Assembly: GCF_014202315.1 (NCBI RefSeq)
Contig: NZ_JACHGN010000005.1
Span: forward strand, 1 to 64,000
Source of the DNA: Thermocatellispora tengchongensis
Lineage (GTDB): Bacteria; Actinomycetota; Actinomycetes; Streptosporangiales; Streptosporangiaceae
Direction of reading: 5' to 3'
Length of the DNA: 64,000 nucleotides
Positions 43,892 to 53,381 of the stretch are shown here, piece by piece; the first letter of the stretch is position 1, and each line of letters starts with the position of its first letter. Below the pieces are notes generated by a model. That model was not told the DNA's origin. It did no database searches and worked only from the letters and a program-made list of their open reading frames with translations. The translations under genes and the position numbers were made by a program.

Positions 43892-44493
43892 TCAGGGTGC
43901 TGCTGGCCGAGGACATGCACATGATCAGGTCCGCGCTGACCGCGCTGCTGCGCCTGGAACGCGACTTCGAGGTGGTCGCCGAGGTCGTCAGCGGCGACCA
44001 CCTCGTGCCCGAGGCGCTGCGCACCCGCCCGGACGTGGCGATCGTGGACATCGACCTGCCCGTCGTGGACGGCATCACGGCCGCGGCCGAGCTGCTGCGG
44101 GTGCTGCCGGAGTGCCGGGTGTTGGTGCTCACCGCGCTCGGCCGCCCCGGCAACGTACGCCGCGCGCTGTCGGCCGGCATCCGGGGGTTCCTGGTCAAGG
44201 ACGCCCCCGCCGACCGGCTCGCCGACGCCGTACGCCGCACCGCCGCCGGCCTGCGCGTCCTGGACCCGGAGCTGGTCGCCGCCGCCATGGAGTACGGCGA
44301 GAGCCCGCTGACCGCACGCGAGACGACCGTCCTGCGCGAGGCCGCCGGCGGCCTGTCCGCCGAGGAGATCGCCGCCCGGCTGCACCTGTCCCCCGGCACC
44401 GTGCGCAACTACCTGACCAGCGCGATCACCAAGACCGGCGCCCGCAACAAGATCGACGCGATCCGCGTCGCCGAGGACGCCGGCTGGCTGTAG
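43888..44493 (+). CDS. NarL/LuxR-family response regulator
   Basis: 201 aa. Receiver with Glu8/Asp9 (LLAEDMHM), phosphoacceptor Asp54 (AIVDIDLP), Thr in VLTALG and Lys in FLVKD. C-terminal HTH (LTARETTVLREAAGGLSAEE region, then IAARLHLSPGTVRNYL). Partner of the kinase that overlaps it. Probably controls the ABC exporter at the head of the same operon. Confidence 0.95.
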   Translation: MIRVLLAEDMHMIRSALTALLRLERDFEVVAEVVSGDHLVPEALRTRPDVAIVDIDLPVVDGITAAAELLRVLPECRVLVLTALGRPGNVRRALSAGIRGFLVKDAPADRLADAVRRTAAGLRVLDPELVAAAMEYGESPLTARETTVLREAAGGLSAEEIAARLHLSPGTVRNYLTSAITKTGARNKIDAIRVAEDAGWL

Positions 44494-44640
44494 CGTACGG
44501 CGGCCGAGGAGCCTCCCCCCGAACACGACACCCCGAGAACACCGGAGGACCCACCGCAAACGCCGGCACCAGCCGGACACCAGACGACCCCCACCCCAGA
44601 CACCAGAGGACCCACCCGAGCCCCCCAGGGCCCGGCGGCC

Positions 44641-45324
44641 TCAGACGTCGGTGATGCGGAAGCCGGCGTGGGCCTTGTAACGGCGGTTGATGGAGATCAG
44701 GTTGGCGGTGAACGCCTCCACCTGGCGGGCGTTGCGCAGCCGGCCGCCGTACAGGCCGCGCACGCCCGCGATCCGGTTGGCCAGGGCCTGCACGGTGTCG
44801 GTGGCCTCGCGGTCGTCTCCGAGCACGAGCACGTCCAGGTCCACCTCGGCCACCTCGGGGTCGAGCAGCAGCACCGCGGAGACGTGGTGGAAGGCCGCAA
44901 CCACGCGCGACTCGGTGAGCACCGCGGCGGCCTGCTCCGCCGCGCTGCCCTCCTCCACCGGCAGCGCGTACGCCCCGCGCTTGTCGAAGCCGAGCGGGTT
45001 CACGCAGTCGACCACGATCTTGCCCGCCAGCGGCTCGCGGAGCGATTCGAGCAGTTCCTTGTGCCCCTCCCACGGGACCGCGACGATCACGATGTTGCTC
45101 TCGGCGGCCACGGTCGCATTGACGGCGCCGGACACGTCGGCCCCGTCGAGCCCGAGCGAGGCCGCGGCCTGCTCGGCGCGCTCGGCGCTGCGGGAGCCGA
45201 TCAGCACCCGGTGGCCCGCCATGGCGAACCTGCGCGCCAGCCCCTTGCCCTGGTCCCCCGTACCGCCCAGGATGCCCAGGGACAGGCCGCTGACGTCAGG
45301 AAGGGTGCTCTCCGGCACGCTCAT
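44641..45324 (-). CDS. npdG: F420-dependent NADP+ reductase
   Basis: 227 aa. The N-terminal Rossmann motif LGILGGTGDQGKGLARRF and the NADP-binding IGSRSAERAEQAA match F420H2:NADP+ oxidoreductases. IVIVAVPWEGH, VVDCVNPLGFDKRG and AFHHVSAVLLLDPE follow in the order of the family. It exchanges hydride between coenzyme F420 and NADP(H) in the cytosol. The start MSVPES is taken because AAGGAG lies just before it; the longer frame is Pro/Arg-rich. Confidence 0.9.
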   Translation of the reverse strand: MSVPESTLPDVSGLSLGILGGTGDQGKGLARRFAMAGHRVLIGSRSAERAEQAAASLGLDGADVSGAVNATVAAESNIVIVAVPWEGHKELLESLREPLAGKIVVDCVNPLGFDKRGAYALPVEEGSAAEQAAAVLTESRVVAAFHHVSAVLLLDPEVAEVDLDVLVLGDDREATDTVQALANRIAGVRGLYGGRLRNARQVEAFTANLISINRRYKAHAGFRITDV

Positions 45325-45431
45325 CACTCCTTCGCCCGCCCGCGGCGGGCCGCTGCGCTCGTCGTACGTCCGCATCATGCCAGGCGGCGAAACCCGGGAC
45401 GGTGCCGGGGTCGCTGAGGCACGATGAGGGA

Positions 45432-46013
45432 ATGGACGCTTCGTCGGTGGCCGTGTTGCGCGAGGTGCTCGCATCGACGGGCTGGGTGGAGCGCACCCGC
45501 GAGTTCGCGCGCCCGCTGCGCGCGACCCGCTCCCCCGGCGGCCTGCTGCTGGTCGGCACCCCCGAGGACGAGCCGTGGCACCTCACCGCCCACCTCGACG
45601 ACGAGGCCAAGCTGTCCGGGCTGCCGCAGCTCGCCCCCACGCTGGTGCGCTGGCAGGTCCCGCTCGACGCGCCCGCCCACCTGAGCGTCGGCATGGAGCG
45701 CCTGCGCGAGGCCGGGCGGGGCGAGACCCTGTTCGTGGTCTCCGAGGGCCCCCGCGCACCGGTGCCCCTCCTGGAGCGGGTGGACGACGCCCGCCGCTCC
45801 GGCGCCACGATCCTCGCCCTGGACGGCGGCGACCCCGAACTCGGCGGCCTGGCGCACGACGCCCTGGCGATCCCCGGCGACGGCCCGGTCTCCTTCGACG
45901 GCGCCCAGCACCTGGTCAGCATGGCCGCCGGCGAGCAACCCCGCCGCCCCAACCTCCGCGACCGCCTGGCCCGCCTCCTGGACCGCGTAAGCGGCCCCCG
46001 AATCCCCGACTGA
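45432..46013 (+). CDS. Hypothetical protein (193 aa)
   Basis: Not recognised. Globular, with a LLVGTPEDEPWHLTAHLDDEA segment and TLFVVSEGPRAPVPLLERV; the C-terminus is basic. ATG 45432 with GAGGG nearby. Divergent from npdG with 107 bp between, convergent with the LysR gene. The 188 bp after it (46014-46201) contain no gene. Confidence 0.65.
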   Translation: MDASSVAVLREVLASTGWVERTREFARPLRATRSPGGLLLVGTPEDEPWHLTAHLDDEAKLSGLPQLAPTLVRWQVPLDAPAHLSVGMERLREAGRGETLFVVSEGPRAPVPLLERVDDARRSGATILALDGGDPELGGLAHDALAIPGDGPVSFDGAQHLVSMAAGEQPRRPNLRDRLARLLDRVSGPRIPD

Positions 46014-46201
46014 CCCTCCCGCCCGTCCAGGGCCCCAACAGGCGAACACGCGCGCCCGCTGCGCGGTCTGGTGCGCAGCCACAGCCGACTGGATGCGTTT
46101 GCAGGCGGGGGCCGGCATCAGTTAGAGACCACTTTGCGTCTGTAGAGAGTGAAGTGGATTCGACCACCTCGGAGCGATGGCGTTCGCCCCTGAGGAGTGC
46201 G

Positions 46202-47176
46202 TCATGCGCGAAGATCACCCTCGGGCGGCGGTTGGGGGGTGGGGTGGAAGCGGTGGGCGAGTTGGGGGGCCAGGAGGTCGGTGGCCTGGCGGAGGGCGGA
46301 GACGACGACGGCTTGCACCGGGTCGGGTTCGCCTGATCTGGTCCTGCTTACGCGGGTCACCGCGTCGATTCGCCGGGCGCCGACGCCGCCGATGTCGGTG
46401 ACCACCACCTCGCCGGCGGGGACTTCGAGCAGGGCCAGCTCCGGCACGATCGCCACGCCGTGCCCGGCCGCGACCAGCGCCAGTGTGGGCGGGAACTCCT
46501 GGATCACGTGCACCCGGCGCGGGGTGAAGCCGTGCAGGCCGGCCAGGCGTTCCAGGGCCTGGCCGCACGCCTGGTCGGGGACGCCGGCGACCCAGGGCAG
46601 CTCGGCGAGGTCGGCCACCTCGCGCGGGATCTCCGGCCATCCGGGCGGGGCCACGATGCGGTACTCGTCCACGTACAGGGGGTGGACGGCGATCGAGGGC
46701 TGGACGGGCAGGGGGAGGCTCATGTCCTGCTCGGTGATGGCGACGTCCACCTCGCCGAGGCGCAGCGCGTGCAGGGCGGGCGGGCCGTACATCTCGCGGA
46801 TGGAGGGGACGATCTTGGGGTGCTCCTGCGCCAGGGCGCCGATCGCGGGCAGCAGCAGGTGCCGGATCACCGTGGGGTACGCCGCGATGGCGACGGGGCC
46901 GGCCAGGCGCTCGGTGAAGCGGATCAGCTCCCGCCTGGCCTCGACCAGTTCCTCCTCGATGCGCTCGGCGTATCCGGCGAGGACCCGGCCGGCGGGGGTG
47001 AGCGTGACCCGGCGCCGCGAGCGGTCCACGAGCGGCAGCCGTACCTCGCGTTCGAGCTGGGCGAGCTGCTGGGAGACGGCGGAGGGGGTCAGGTGCAGCG
47101 CTTCGGCGGCGCGCATGACGCCGCCCCGCCTGGCGACCTCGTGCAGGATGCGAAGCCGCCGGGGATCTATCTCCAT
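46202..47176 (-). CDS. LysR family regulator
   Basis: 324 aa. N-terminal HTH (LRILHEVARRGGVMRAAEAL, LTPSAVSQQLAQLE) and two-lobed effector domain starting near residue 90. Divergent from the 93-aa membrane protein, 72 bp apart, and so a likely regulator of it. TAAGCT seven nt before the ATG and the lack of a ribosome binding site suggest a leaderless mRNA. Confidence 0.94.
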   Translation of the reverse strand: MEIDPRRLRILHEVARRGGVMRAAEALHLTPSAVSQQLAQLEREVRLPLVDRSRRRVTLTPAGRVLAGYAERIEEELVEARRELIRFTERLAGPVAIAAYPTVIRHLLLPAIGALAQEHPKIVPSIREMYGPPALHALRLGEVDVAITEQDMSLPLPVQPSIAVHPLYVDEYRIVAPPGWPEIPREVADLAELPWVAGVPDQACGQALERLAGLHGFTPRRVHVIQEFPPTLALVAAGHGVAIVPELALLEVPAGEVVVTDIGGVGARRIDAVTRVSRTRSGEPDPVQAVVVSALRQATDLLAPQLAHRFHPTPQPPPEGDLRA

Positions 47177-47248
47177 GCAGGTCAGCTTACGCGCCGCTTA
47201 AGAATTCGTTATTTGTGCTGCAGCGTCGTCTGCGGCGACCATACCCGT

Positions 47249-47530
47249 GTGTCGCTTCTCATCGACGTCATCGGCTGGGCGGGGGCGGCCGTCCTGCTGC
47301 TCGGCTACGGTCTCGTCTCCACCTCCCGCCTGCGCGGCGACGGCCCGGTGTACCAGGTGATGAACCTGGCCGGGGCGTTCGGGCTCATGGTCAACTCGGC
47401 GTACTTCGCGGCCTGGCCGTCGGCGATCCTCAACGTGATCTGGTGCCTGATCGGCGTGGTCGCGCTGACCCGCCTGGTCGCGGCCCGCTCCCGGGCGTCG
47501 GCGCCCGCCGGGCCGCGCCATGACGGGTAG
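47249..47530 (+). CDS. Small three-TM membrane protein (CBU_0592-like)
   Basis: 93 aa from GTG 47249. Three hydrophobic helices: IDVIGWAGAAVLLLGYGLVS, VYQVMNLAGAFGLMVNSAYF and AILNVIWCLIGVVALTRL. This order with the N between helices resembles the small CBU_0592 family. Function unknown. Divergent from the LysR gene. Confidence 0.65.
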   Translation: MSLLIDVIGWAGAAVLLLGYGLVSTSRLRGDGPVYQVMNLAGAFGLMVNSAYFAAWPSAILNVIWCLIGVVALTRLVAARSRASAPAGPRHDG

Positions 47531-47544
47531 CGCTCGTCTCGCTG

Positions 47545-47727
47545 TCAGTCGCCGTCCCAGTCGCGGTCGGCCTCGCGCCAGGCCTTGTTCCGCTCCGCGG
47601 CCGTCTTCAGCGCATCGGCCGCGGCGGCCTCGCTCTCGTACGGTCCCATGCGGTCCTTGTTGGGACAGCCCTCTTCGGGCTCGACACGCATGTGCTTCAA
47701 ACAGAACCACCAACGACCATCGCTCAC
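47545..47727 (-). CDS. 60-aa conserved-looking small protein
   Basis: GTG start; begins [20 protein letters not shown], with C and H residues and [10 protein letters not shown], then a helical acidic end with DRDWDGD. Composition is protein-like, and it is divergent from map with 43 bp between, so both share a small promoter region. Function unknown. Confidence 0.6.
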   Translation of the reverse strand: MSDGRWWFCLKHMRVEPEEGCPNKDRMGPYESEAAAADALKTAAERNKAWREADRDWDGD

Positions 47728-47757
47728 AGCCCAATCCTGCCCGCTCCGCGGCCGAAC

Positions 47758-47763
47758 TAGACT
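47758..47763 (+). promoter_or_regulatory. -10 box of a probable leaderless map transcript
   Basis: TAGACT ends 7 bp before the map ATG, and there is no ribosome binding site, the usual picture of a leaderless actinobacterial mRNA. No good -35 box was seen. Confidence 0.5.
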
Positions 47764-47770
47764 TGCGGGC

Positions 47771-48619
47771 ATGACGACACTGCTCCAGCCCGGGCGGATC
47801 TCGCCCACTCGCAAGGTCCCCGCCCAGATCGAACGGCCGGAGTACGTCGGAAAGAAGTCACCGCGCACGGGCGAGCCCGACGTCAAGACCCCCGAGATCA
47901 TCGAGCGCATGCGCGTCGCGGGCAAGATCGCCGCTCAGGCCCTGGCGGAGGTCGGCAGGCACGTCGCCCCCGGGGTGACCACCGACGAGCTCGACCGGAT
48001 CGGCCACGAGTTCCTGTGCGACCACGGCGCCTACCCCAGCACGCTCGGCTACCGCGGCTACCCCAAGTCGCTGTGCACCTCGATCAACGAGGTGATCTGC
48101 CACGGCATCCCCGACGACACGGTGCTGCAAGAGGGCGACATCGTGAACGTGGACATCACCGCCTACATCGGCGGGGTGCACGGCGACACCGACGCCACCT
48201 TCCTGGTGGGCGAGGTGGACGAGGAGTCGCGCCTGCTGGTCGAGCGCACCCGCGAGGCCACCAACCGGGCCATCAAGGCGGTCGCCCCCGGCCGCAGGCT
48301 GAACGTCGTGGGCCGGGTCATCGAGGCGTACGCCAAGCGGTTCGGCTACGGCGTGGTGCGCGACTTCACCGGCCACGGCATCGGCACGACCTTCCACTCC
48401 GGCCTGATCGTGCCCCACTACGACGACCCGTCGCTGGAGACGGTCATGGTGCCGGGCATGACGTTCACCATCGAGCCGATGCTGACCCTGGGCACCATCG
48501 ACTACGAGATCTGGGACGACGGCTGGACCGCCGTGACCAAGGACCGCAAGCGCACCGCCCAGTTCGAGCACACCGTGCTGGTCACCGAGACCGGCCACGA
48601 GATCCTGACCCTGCCCTGA
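47771..48619 (+). CDS. map: Methionine aminopeptidase, type I
   Basis: 282 aa. Metal ligands are recognisable: Asp in VNVDITAYI and GDTDATF, His in GHGIGTTFH, Glu in FTIEPML and QFEHTVLVT. The N-terminal 45-residue extension is the type 1c form of actinobacteria and contains PxxP-like proline segments (RISPTRKVP). Removes the initiator Met from nascent proteins. Appears to be transcribed without a leader. Confidence 0.96.
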   Translation: MTTLLQPGRISPTRKVPAQIERPEYVGKKSPRTGEPDVKTPEIIERMRVAGKIAAQALAEVGRHVAPGVTTDELDRIGHEFLCDHGAYPSTLGYRGYPKSLCTSINEVICHGIPDDTVLQEGDIVNVDITAYIGGVHGDTDATFLVGEVDEESRLLVERTREATNRAIKAVAPGRRLNVVGRVIEAYAKRFGYGVVRDFTGHGIGTTFHSGLIVPHYDDPSLETVMVPGMTFTIEPMLTLGTIDYEIWDDGWTAVTKDRKRTAQFEHTVLVTETGHEILTLP

Positions 48620-48634
48620 TCCCCGGCCCGCCCC

Positions 48635-49039
48635 TCAGCTCGCCGGGGCGGCGGCCGAGACCGTGGTGCCCTCGCCGTGCACGCTGTTGACCCGCACGGC
48701 GCCGCCCACCTCGGCGAAGGCCGCGCGCATGGCGGCGATGCCGCGGCCGGTCACCGGCTCGGCGAAGCCGATGCCGTCGTCGCTGACGGTCATGCGCAGC
48801 CCCGAGGGGGCCATGGTGATCGCGATGGCGACGGTGCGGGCGTGGCTGTGCCGGGCGGTGTTGGACAGGGCCTCGCGCAGCACGGTCATCACGGCCCGCG
48901 ACAGCGCGACCGGCACGTGCCCCTTGGGGAGCGCCCAGACCTCGACGGTGATGCCGGTGCGCTCGGACCACTCGTCGAGATGCTCCTCGATCGCCTCGGC
49001 CAGACTGCGGCCCCCCCGCATGCGGGTTTCCTCGGTCAC
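48635..49039 (-). CDS. Stand-alone histidine-kinase-like ATPase
   Basis: 134 aa from GTG 49039; a longer frame to 49216 exists, but its N-terminus is arginine-rich and unconvincing. It has the N box VLREALSNTARHSHA and G boxes SDDGIGFAEPVTGRG and GEGTTVS of NarL-type kinases, but no HisKA helix or phospho-His. It might be a fragment of an ancestral kinase or an anti-sigma/serine-kinase-like ATPase. Convergent with map, 15 bp apart. Confidence 0.75.
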   Translation of the reverse strand: MTEETRMRGGRSLAEAIEEHLDEWSERTGITVEVWALPKGHVPVALSRAVMTVLREALSNTARHSHARTVAIAITMAPSGLRMTVSDDGIGFAEPVTGRGIAAMRAAFAEVGGAVRVNSVHGEGTTVSAAAPAS

Positions 49040-49249
49040 TTCGCCACCAACGCCCTTCCGCACGCCGGACACCACCGCTCCCCCGGACGGGTCGCATGCC
49101 CGCGCGCTGCCCCCGAGGAAACCCGGTGCGGCACGGGAGCGCCGCCCCGCTGATGCCTCTCCCCCACCCGTCAGGCTACCCGCCTGGTCACGGGGGCGAA
49201 GCTGGAAGATAGCCATCCGTGGCGGGGAGGCTATTTCGTACCGCCCTCT

Positions 49250-51304
49250 TTACTGAGCGCGATCCCTTTTGTTGAGTTCGGCCAGGTAGTCGTTGTACGC
49301 GTCCAGATCGGCGTCGCCGCTGCCCCCGGTGCGCGCGGCGACGGCGTCGGCCCTGCGGTCGGCGCGGCGGGCCCTGCGGTCGTCGTCGCGCCACCACTGG
49401 ATGGCCAGCGCCAGCAGCACGACCAGGGTGGGGATCTCACCGAAGCCCCACGCGATGGCGCCGCCGGTCTGCTGGTCGGCGATGTCGGAAACCCCCCAGG
49501 TGCGGCCGAGCTGGTCGTACCAGTCGGAGGCGATGGGGGTGCCCATCATCATCAGCGCGATGCCGAAGAACGCGTGGAAGGGCATCGTGACGAACAGCGT
49601 CAGCAGCCGCCCCACGTGCGGCAGCCGGTACGGCGCCGGATCGACGCCGATGATCACCCAGAAGAACAGGCTGCCGCTGATCAGGAAGTGGGCGGTCATG
49701 GCGATGTGCCCGAGGTGCTCCTCCATCGCGGCGGCGAACAGCGGCGTGAAGTACAGCGCGTACGTCGAGACGATGAAGATCGCGGTGGCGACGGCCGGGT
49801 GCGAGAGCACCTTGACCGCGCGGCTGTGCAGGATGACGGTCACCCACTCGCGCGGCCCCCGGTCGCCGCGGCGGGTGGCGGGCCGCAGCGCGCGCAGCGC
49901 CAGCGTGACCGGCGCGCCGAGCACCAGGAAGATCGGCACCATCATGGACAGCGTCATGTGCTCGACCATGTGCATGCTGAACAGCACCTGGGCGTAGCGG
50001 GCCAGGCCGCTCTGGGTGGCCAGGACCATGATCAGCACGCCGACGAGCCACGAGATCGTACGTCCCCACGGCCAGGCGTCGCCGCGGCGGCGCAGCCGCC
50101 ACACGCCGGCGAGGTACAGGCCGGTCAGCAGCGCGGCGACCACCGCGAAGAACAGGTCGAACCACCACAGCGTGACCAGGTTGGCCAACGAGATCGGTGG
50201 CGGGACCGGGTAGCCGAGCAGCTCGAAGGCCCGATCGACCGGCAGCGGGCTCTCGGGCGGGGCGGTGCGGCCCAGGGCCACGGCGACGCCGACGACCGCG
50301 AGCATCAGCACCAGCTCGCCGGCCACGAGCCGGGCGAACGCCCCCGGCCTGCCGCGCTCCAGCTCGGGCAGGGTGCGCCGCCGGTGCCACCAGCCGACCG
50401 CGCCCAGCCCGGCGTACAGGACCGCCTTGACCACGATCAGCAGCCCGTACGCCGTGGTGAACAGCTCGGTGACGGAGGTGAGCCGGGCCATGACGCTGAA
50501 CACGCCCGACAGGCCGACGGCGACGAAGCACCACAGCGCCATCCGGGAGAACCGCGCCGCCGCGATCTCGACCTGGGGGCGCTTGAGCAGCGCGTGCGCG
50601 CACAGCACGGCCAGCCCGCCCACCCACAGCGCCAGCGCGACCAGGTGGAAGGCGACGCCGCTGGTGGCCAGGGAGTGGTTCGGCGAGGAGGAGGAGTGGC
50701 CGGTCAGCGCGGGCGGCAACAGCGTGGCCAGGGCGAGCAGCAGCAGCCCGGCCGCCGCGCCGGAGGTGATCGCGCCACGGGAGAACAGCGCGATGGCGAC
50801 GGCAAACAGCACCACGAGGGTGAGCGCGATGCCCTGGGAGACCTGGCTGGCGAAGCTGATCAGCTCGTTGCCCGCGATCACGTCCAGCACCGGCACGCCG
50901 ATCGACTCCGACAGCGTGAACACCATCGTGGCCGCGGCGGCGACCGCCCAGCACAGCGCGCTCCAGGAGGCCGCGCGGACGTAGCCCAGCGCGGCCTTGC
51001 CGAGCATGCCCTTGTCGCCGGGCAGGAACGCGGCGGCCATCAGCAGCGCGCCGACGGTGACCAGGCCGGCGACGTCCATGGTCAGCTTGGAGATCGGCAG
51101 GCCCCACCGGGTGAACGGGCCCTCGTCGGGCAGGCCGGGGATGATCCGCGGGGTGGCCGCCCCGCCCGCCAGCATCGCGACGGCGAGCGCGACGACCGCG
51201 GCCGCCGCGGCCAGGACCGCGATGCGGGCGACCCGCCCGGTGGGCGCTCCCCGATCCGCGCCCCTGGAGGCCGTGCCCATGCTCCCCTCGCTCCGCCCGG
51301 TCAT
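49250..51304 (-). CDS. CopD-CtaG fusion: copper-resistance D domain and cytochrome oxidase assembly domain
   Basis: 684 aa with about 16 hydrophobic segments. The first half has the CopD pattern (FHLVALALWVGGLAVL, with SGVFSVMARL). The second half has the CtaG/caa3-assembly pattern (FSMHMVEHMTLSMMVPIFLVLGAPVTLALR and MTAHFLISGSLFFWVIIG). His residues in both halves fit copper handling in the membrane, linked to oxidase assembly. The ATG overlaps the CopC stop (ATGA), so the two are an operon. The C-terminus is charged and cytosolic. Confidence 0.92.
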   Translation of the reverse strand: MTGRSEGSMGTASRGADRGAPTGRVARIAVLAAAAAVVALAVAMLAGGAATPRIIPGLPDEGPFTRWGLPISKLTMDVAGLVTVGALLMAAAFLPGDKGMLGKAALGYVRAASWSALCWAVAAAATMVFTLSESIGVPVLDVIAGNELISFASQVSQGIALTLVVLFAVAIALFSRGAITSGAAAGLLLLALATLLPPALTGHSSSSPNHSLATSGVAFHLVALALWVGGLAVLCAHALLKRPQVEIAAARFSRMALWCFVAVGLSGVFSVMARLTSVTELFTTAYGLLIVVKAVLYAGLGAVGWWHRRRTLPELERGRPGAFARLVAGELVLMLAVVGVAVALGRTAPPESPLPVDRAFELLGYPVPPPISLANLVTLWWFDLFFAVVAALLTGLYLAGVWRLRRRGDAWPWGRTISWLVGVLIMVLATQSGLARYAQVLFSMHMVEHMTLSMMVPIFLVLGAPVTLALRALRPATRRGDRGPREWVTVILHSRAVKVLSHPAVATAIFIVSTYALYFTPLFAAAMEEHLGHIAMTAHFLISGSLFFWVIIGVDPAPYRLPHVGRLLTLFVTMPFHAFFGIALMMMGTPIASDWYDQLGRTWGVSDIADQQTGGAIAWGFGEIPTLVVLLALAIQWWRDDDRRARRADRRADAVAARTGGSGDADLDAYNDYLAELNKRDRAQ

Positions 51305-51906
51305 GGCCGCTTCTTCGGCCGCAGACTGAAGTACATGCCGATGCCGATGCCGGCCAGGCCGCCGACCGCGATCCACAGCCACGCCGGGATGCCGCCGCCC
51401 CCGGCCTCCTCGCGGGTCGCCGCGACCTGTGTCGCGGGGGCGGCGGGGGCCGGGGTGGTCGCGGTCTCGGCCGGGCTGGTCGCGGGGGTGCTCTCGGGGG
51501 TGCTCTCGGCGGCGGCGGGCGTGGGGGACGCGGAGGCGCCGCCGACGACGGTGAACGGGATCTCGCCCTCGATGGGGTGGCCGTCGGAGGAGACCACGCG
51601 GTAGGCGATCGTGTACTTCCCCGGGGGCAGCGGCCCGGTCACGGCCTGGGTGACCACGGTGCCCTCGACCTCGGCCTCGCCGCTGTGGTGGCGGGAGCCG
51701 TCGGCGCCGGTGACCAGGACGGTCGGCAGGCGCACCTTGCCGGTGAACTCCAGCGTGACCTCTCGCACGCTCTCGACCTCGGCGTTCTTGGCCGGGTCGC
51801 TGCGCTTGAGCGCGTCGTGGGCGAGCGCGGGCGCGGCGAGGCCGAGCAGGACGGCGATGACGGCGAGCGGCAGCCAGAGCGCGGCGCCGAGCGGGGAAGT
51901 CTTCAT
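51301..51906 (-). CDS. copC: CopC-family copper-binding protein, membrane-anchored
   Basis: 201 aa. The signal peptide ends ALAH, and the mature His1 is the typical CopC copper ligand. The CopC domain (about 30-122) has LKRSDPAKNAEVES, LEFTGKV and YRVVSSDGHPIEGEIPF. A Thr/Ala/Pro-rich linker and a C-terminal membrane helix (WLWIAVGGLAGIGIGMYF) follow. Carries copper outside the membrane to the CopD-CtaG partner. Confidence 0.93.
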   Translation of the reverse strand: MKTSPLGAALWLPLAVIAVLLGLAAPALAHDALKRSDPAKNAEVESVREVTLEFTGKVRLPTVLVTGADGSRHHSGEAEVEGTVVTQAVTGPLPPGKYTIAYRVVSSDGHPIEGEIPFTVVGGASASPTPAAAESTPESTPATSPAETATTPAPAAPATQVAATREEAGGGGIPAWLWIAVGGLAGIGIGMYFSLRPKKRP

Positions 51907-52036
51907 GGCACCCCCAGGCTACCGACCCCCCGCCCCGGTCCCGACCTCGCGCCGCCGAACGGGCCCGTGACACCCGGACGGCGCCGCCCCCGGCCGGGGA
52001 CGGCGCCACGTGAAGCCGGTCCGGGACCGGATCGGG

Positions 52037-53329
52037 TCAGAGGCCGGCGCAGGCCAGGGCGCGCTGGTAGGCGGCCACGCTGCCCTCGTGGTCCTCGGCG
52101 CTCTCCAGCACCTCGGCCACCGCCCGCCACTGCGGCGCGGTGGCGCTGGCGAGCGTGACACGCTCCAGGTTGCGCCGGGCGGCCGCGATGGCGTCGCGGG
52201 CCTCCTCGCCGCGTCCGGCGGCGGCCAGGGCCGCGCCCAGGACGAGGCTGCAGTCGGGGTCGGTCCTCATCGCGCTCTCGGTCACCAGCTCGCAGGCGGC
52301 CTCGGCGTGGGCCATCGCCTTGTCGCGGTTGCCCAGGCTCAGCTCGACCATCGCCAGCTCGACCTCGCACTCGGCCCGGTCGCCGACGCCGGCCGAGGAC
52401 TCGGCGAGCTCGCGCCGGCAGCGCAGCATGATCTCGCGGCACTCCTCGGCCTCGTCGGGCCGGACCCGGAAGCGCAGCGCGGTCTGGGCGAGCCTGAGCC
52501 GGGCGAGGTTGCGGGGATCGGTGGTGGTCTCGGACTGGATGGCCAGCGCCTTCTCCACCAGCGCCAGCGACTCCTCGCCGTGCCCGGCCTTCTCGGCGAT
52601 CAGGGCGGCGTTCCAGCAGGCGGCGACGGTGGCGCGCGGGCTGCCGAGCATGTCGGCCGCGGCCAGCAGCTCGGCGGCGAAGTGGCGGGCCCGCAGTATG
52701 TCGCCGCGGACCAGGTAGGCCCCAAGGAGCGTGGCGCCCAGCTCGACCAGTTCGTCGGTCCACACCGGGCGGGCGCCGCTCATCAGGATCTGCTCGCCGA
52801 TCTGCACGGCGGCGGTGAGGTCGCCGCGCTCGCGGTAGCAGCGCGAGAGCACCATGGCGACCGCGATGTGCCGCTCGGGGGTCATGGTCTCGGGGGCGGA
52901 GGCGCGCAGGCCGTTGAGCGTGGCGATGGCCGCGTCGAGGTCGCCGCACGCCTCCATGGCCAGCGCCAGGCCGTACTCGGCGTCGCGGCGGAGGTGGGCG
53001 AGCCCGGCGAGGTTGTTGTCGGCCACCAGCTCGGCGTAGCGGCGGCGGGCCTCCATCACCTCGCCGTTCTCCAGCGCCATGCGGGCGTAGCCGAGTTCGA
53101 GTTCCAGCTCCTGCATCTGCTCCGCGGTGACCCCGTTGACCAGGTAACTCAGCGAGCAGTCGAGCTTGGCGGCGAGCAGCTCCAGCACGGCCGGGGTTGG
53201 CGTTCGCTTGCCGCTTTCGATAAGAGATACATAACTGTCCGACAGCTCGGGATGGGCGAGCTGCGCCTGGGAAAGACCCCGTTGACGCCGGATCGCCTTG
53301 ATGCGCTGACCTACGAGATCTTGACTCAC
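52037..53329 (-). CDS. XRE-HTH plus TPR-repeat regulator (RRNPP-like layout)
   Basis: 430 aa from GTG 53329 (AAGGGG upstream). N-terminal XRE HTH at about 5-65 (GQRIKAIRRQRGLSQAQLA, SDSYVSLIESGKRTPTPAVL). From about 70 to the end a run of helical repeats of TPR type, for example LGYARMALENGEVMEARRRY and ALAMEACGDLDAAIATL. This is the architecture of peptide-sensing RRNPP regulators of Firmicutes. It is divergent from a 43-aa secreted peptide gene only 52 bp away. Peptide sensing is inference; other HTH-TPR proteins in actinomycetes have unknown roles. Confidence 0.85.
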   Translation of the reverse strand: MSQDLVGQRIKAIRRQRGLSQAQLAHPELSDSYVSLIESGKRTPTPAVLELLAAKLDCSLSYLVNGVTAEQMQELELELGYARMALENGEVMEARRRYAELVADNNLAGLAHLRRDAEYGLALAMEACGDLDAAIATLNGLRASAPETMTPERHIAVAMVLSRCYRERGDLTAAVQIGEQILMSGARPVWTDELVELGATLLGAYLVRGDILRARHFAAELLAAADMLGSPRATVAACWNAALIAEKAGHGEESLALVEKALAIQSETTTDPRNLARLRLAQTALRFRVRPDEAEECREIMLRCRRELAESSAGVGDRAECEVELAMVELSLGNRDKAMAHAEAACELVTESAMRTDPDCSLVLGAALAAAGRGEEARDAIAAARRNLERVTLASATAPQWRAVAEVLESAEDHEGSVAAYQRALACAGL

Positions 53330-53381
53330 CCGAACCCCTTGCGAAAATGTCTGCGAACCAACCCAACGAGCGGAGCGACAC

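Noticed and set aside
38953-44493. 1846-codon open frame on the plus strand
   Set aside because: It runs antisense through two PLP-enzyme genes and in other frames of the ABC/two-component operon; only its last 201 codons (the response regulator) are a real protein. Long stop-free frames are expected at this GC content.
46014-46201. Possible small RNA or gene in the 188-bp gap
   Set aside because: No frame with a start signal, no hairpin with T-run and no promoter-like pair stood out.
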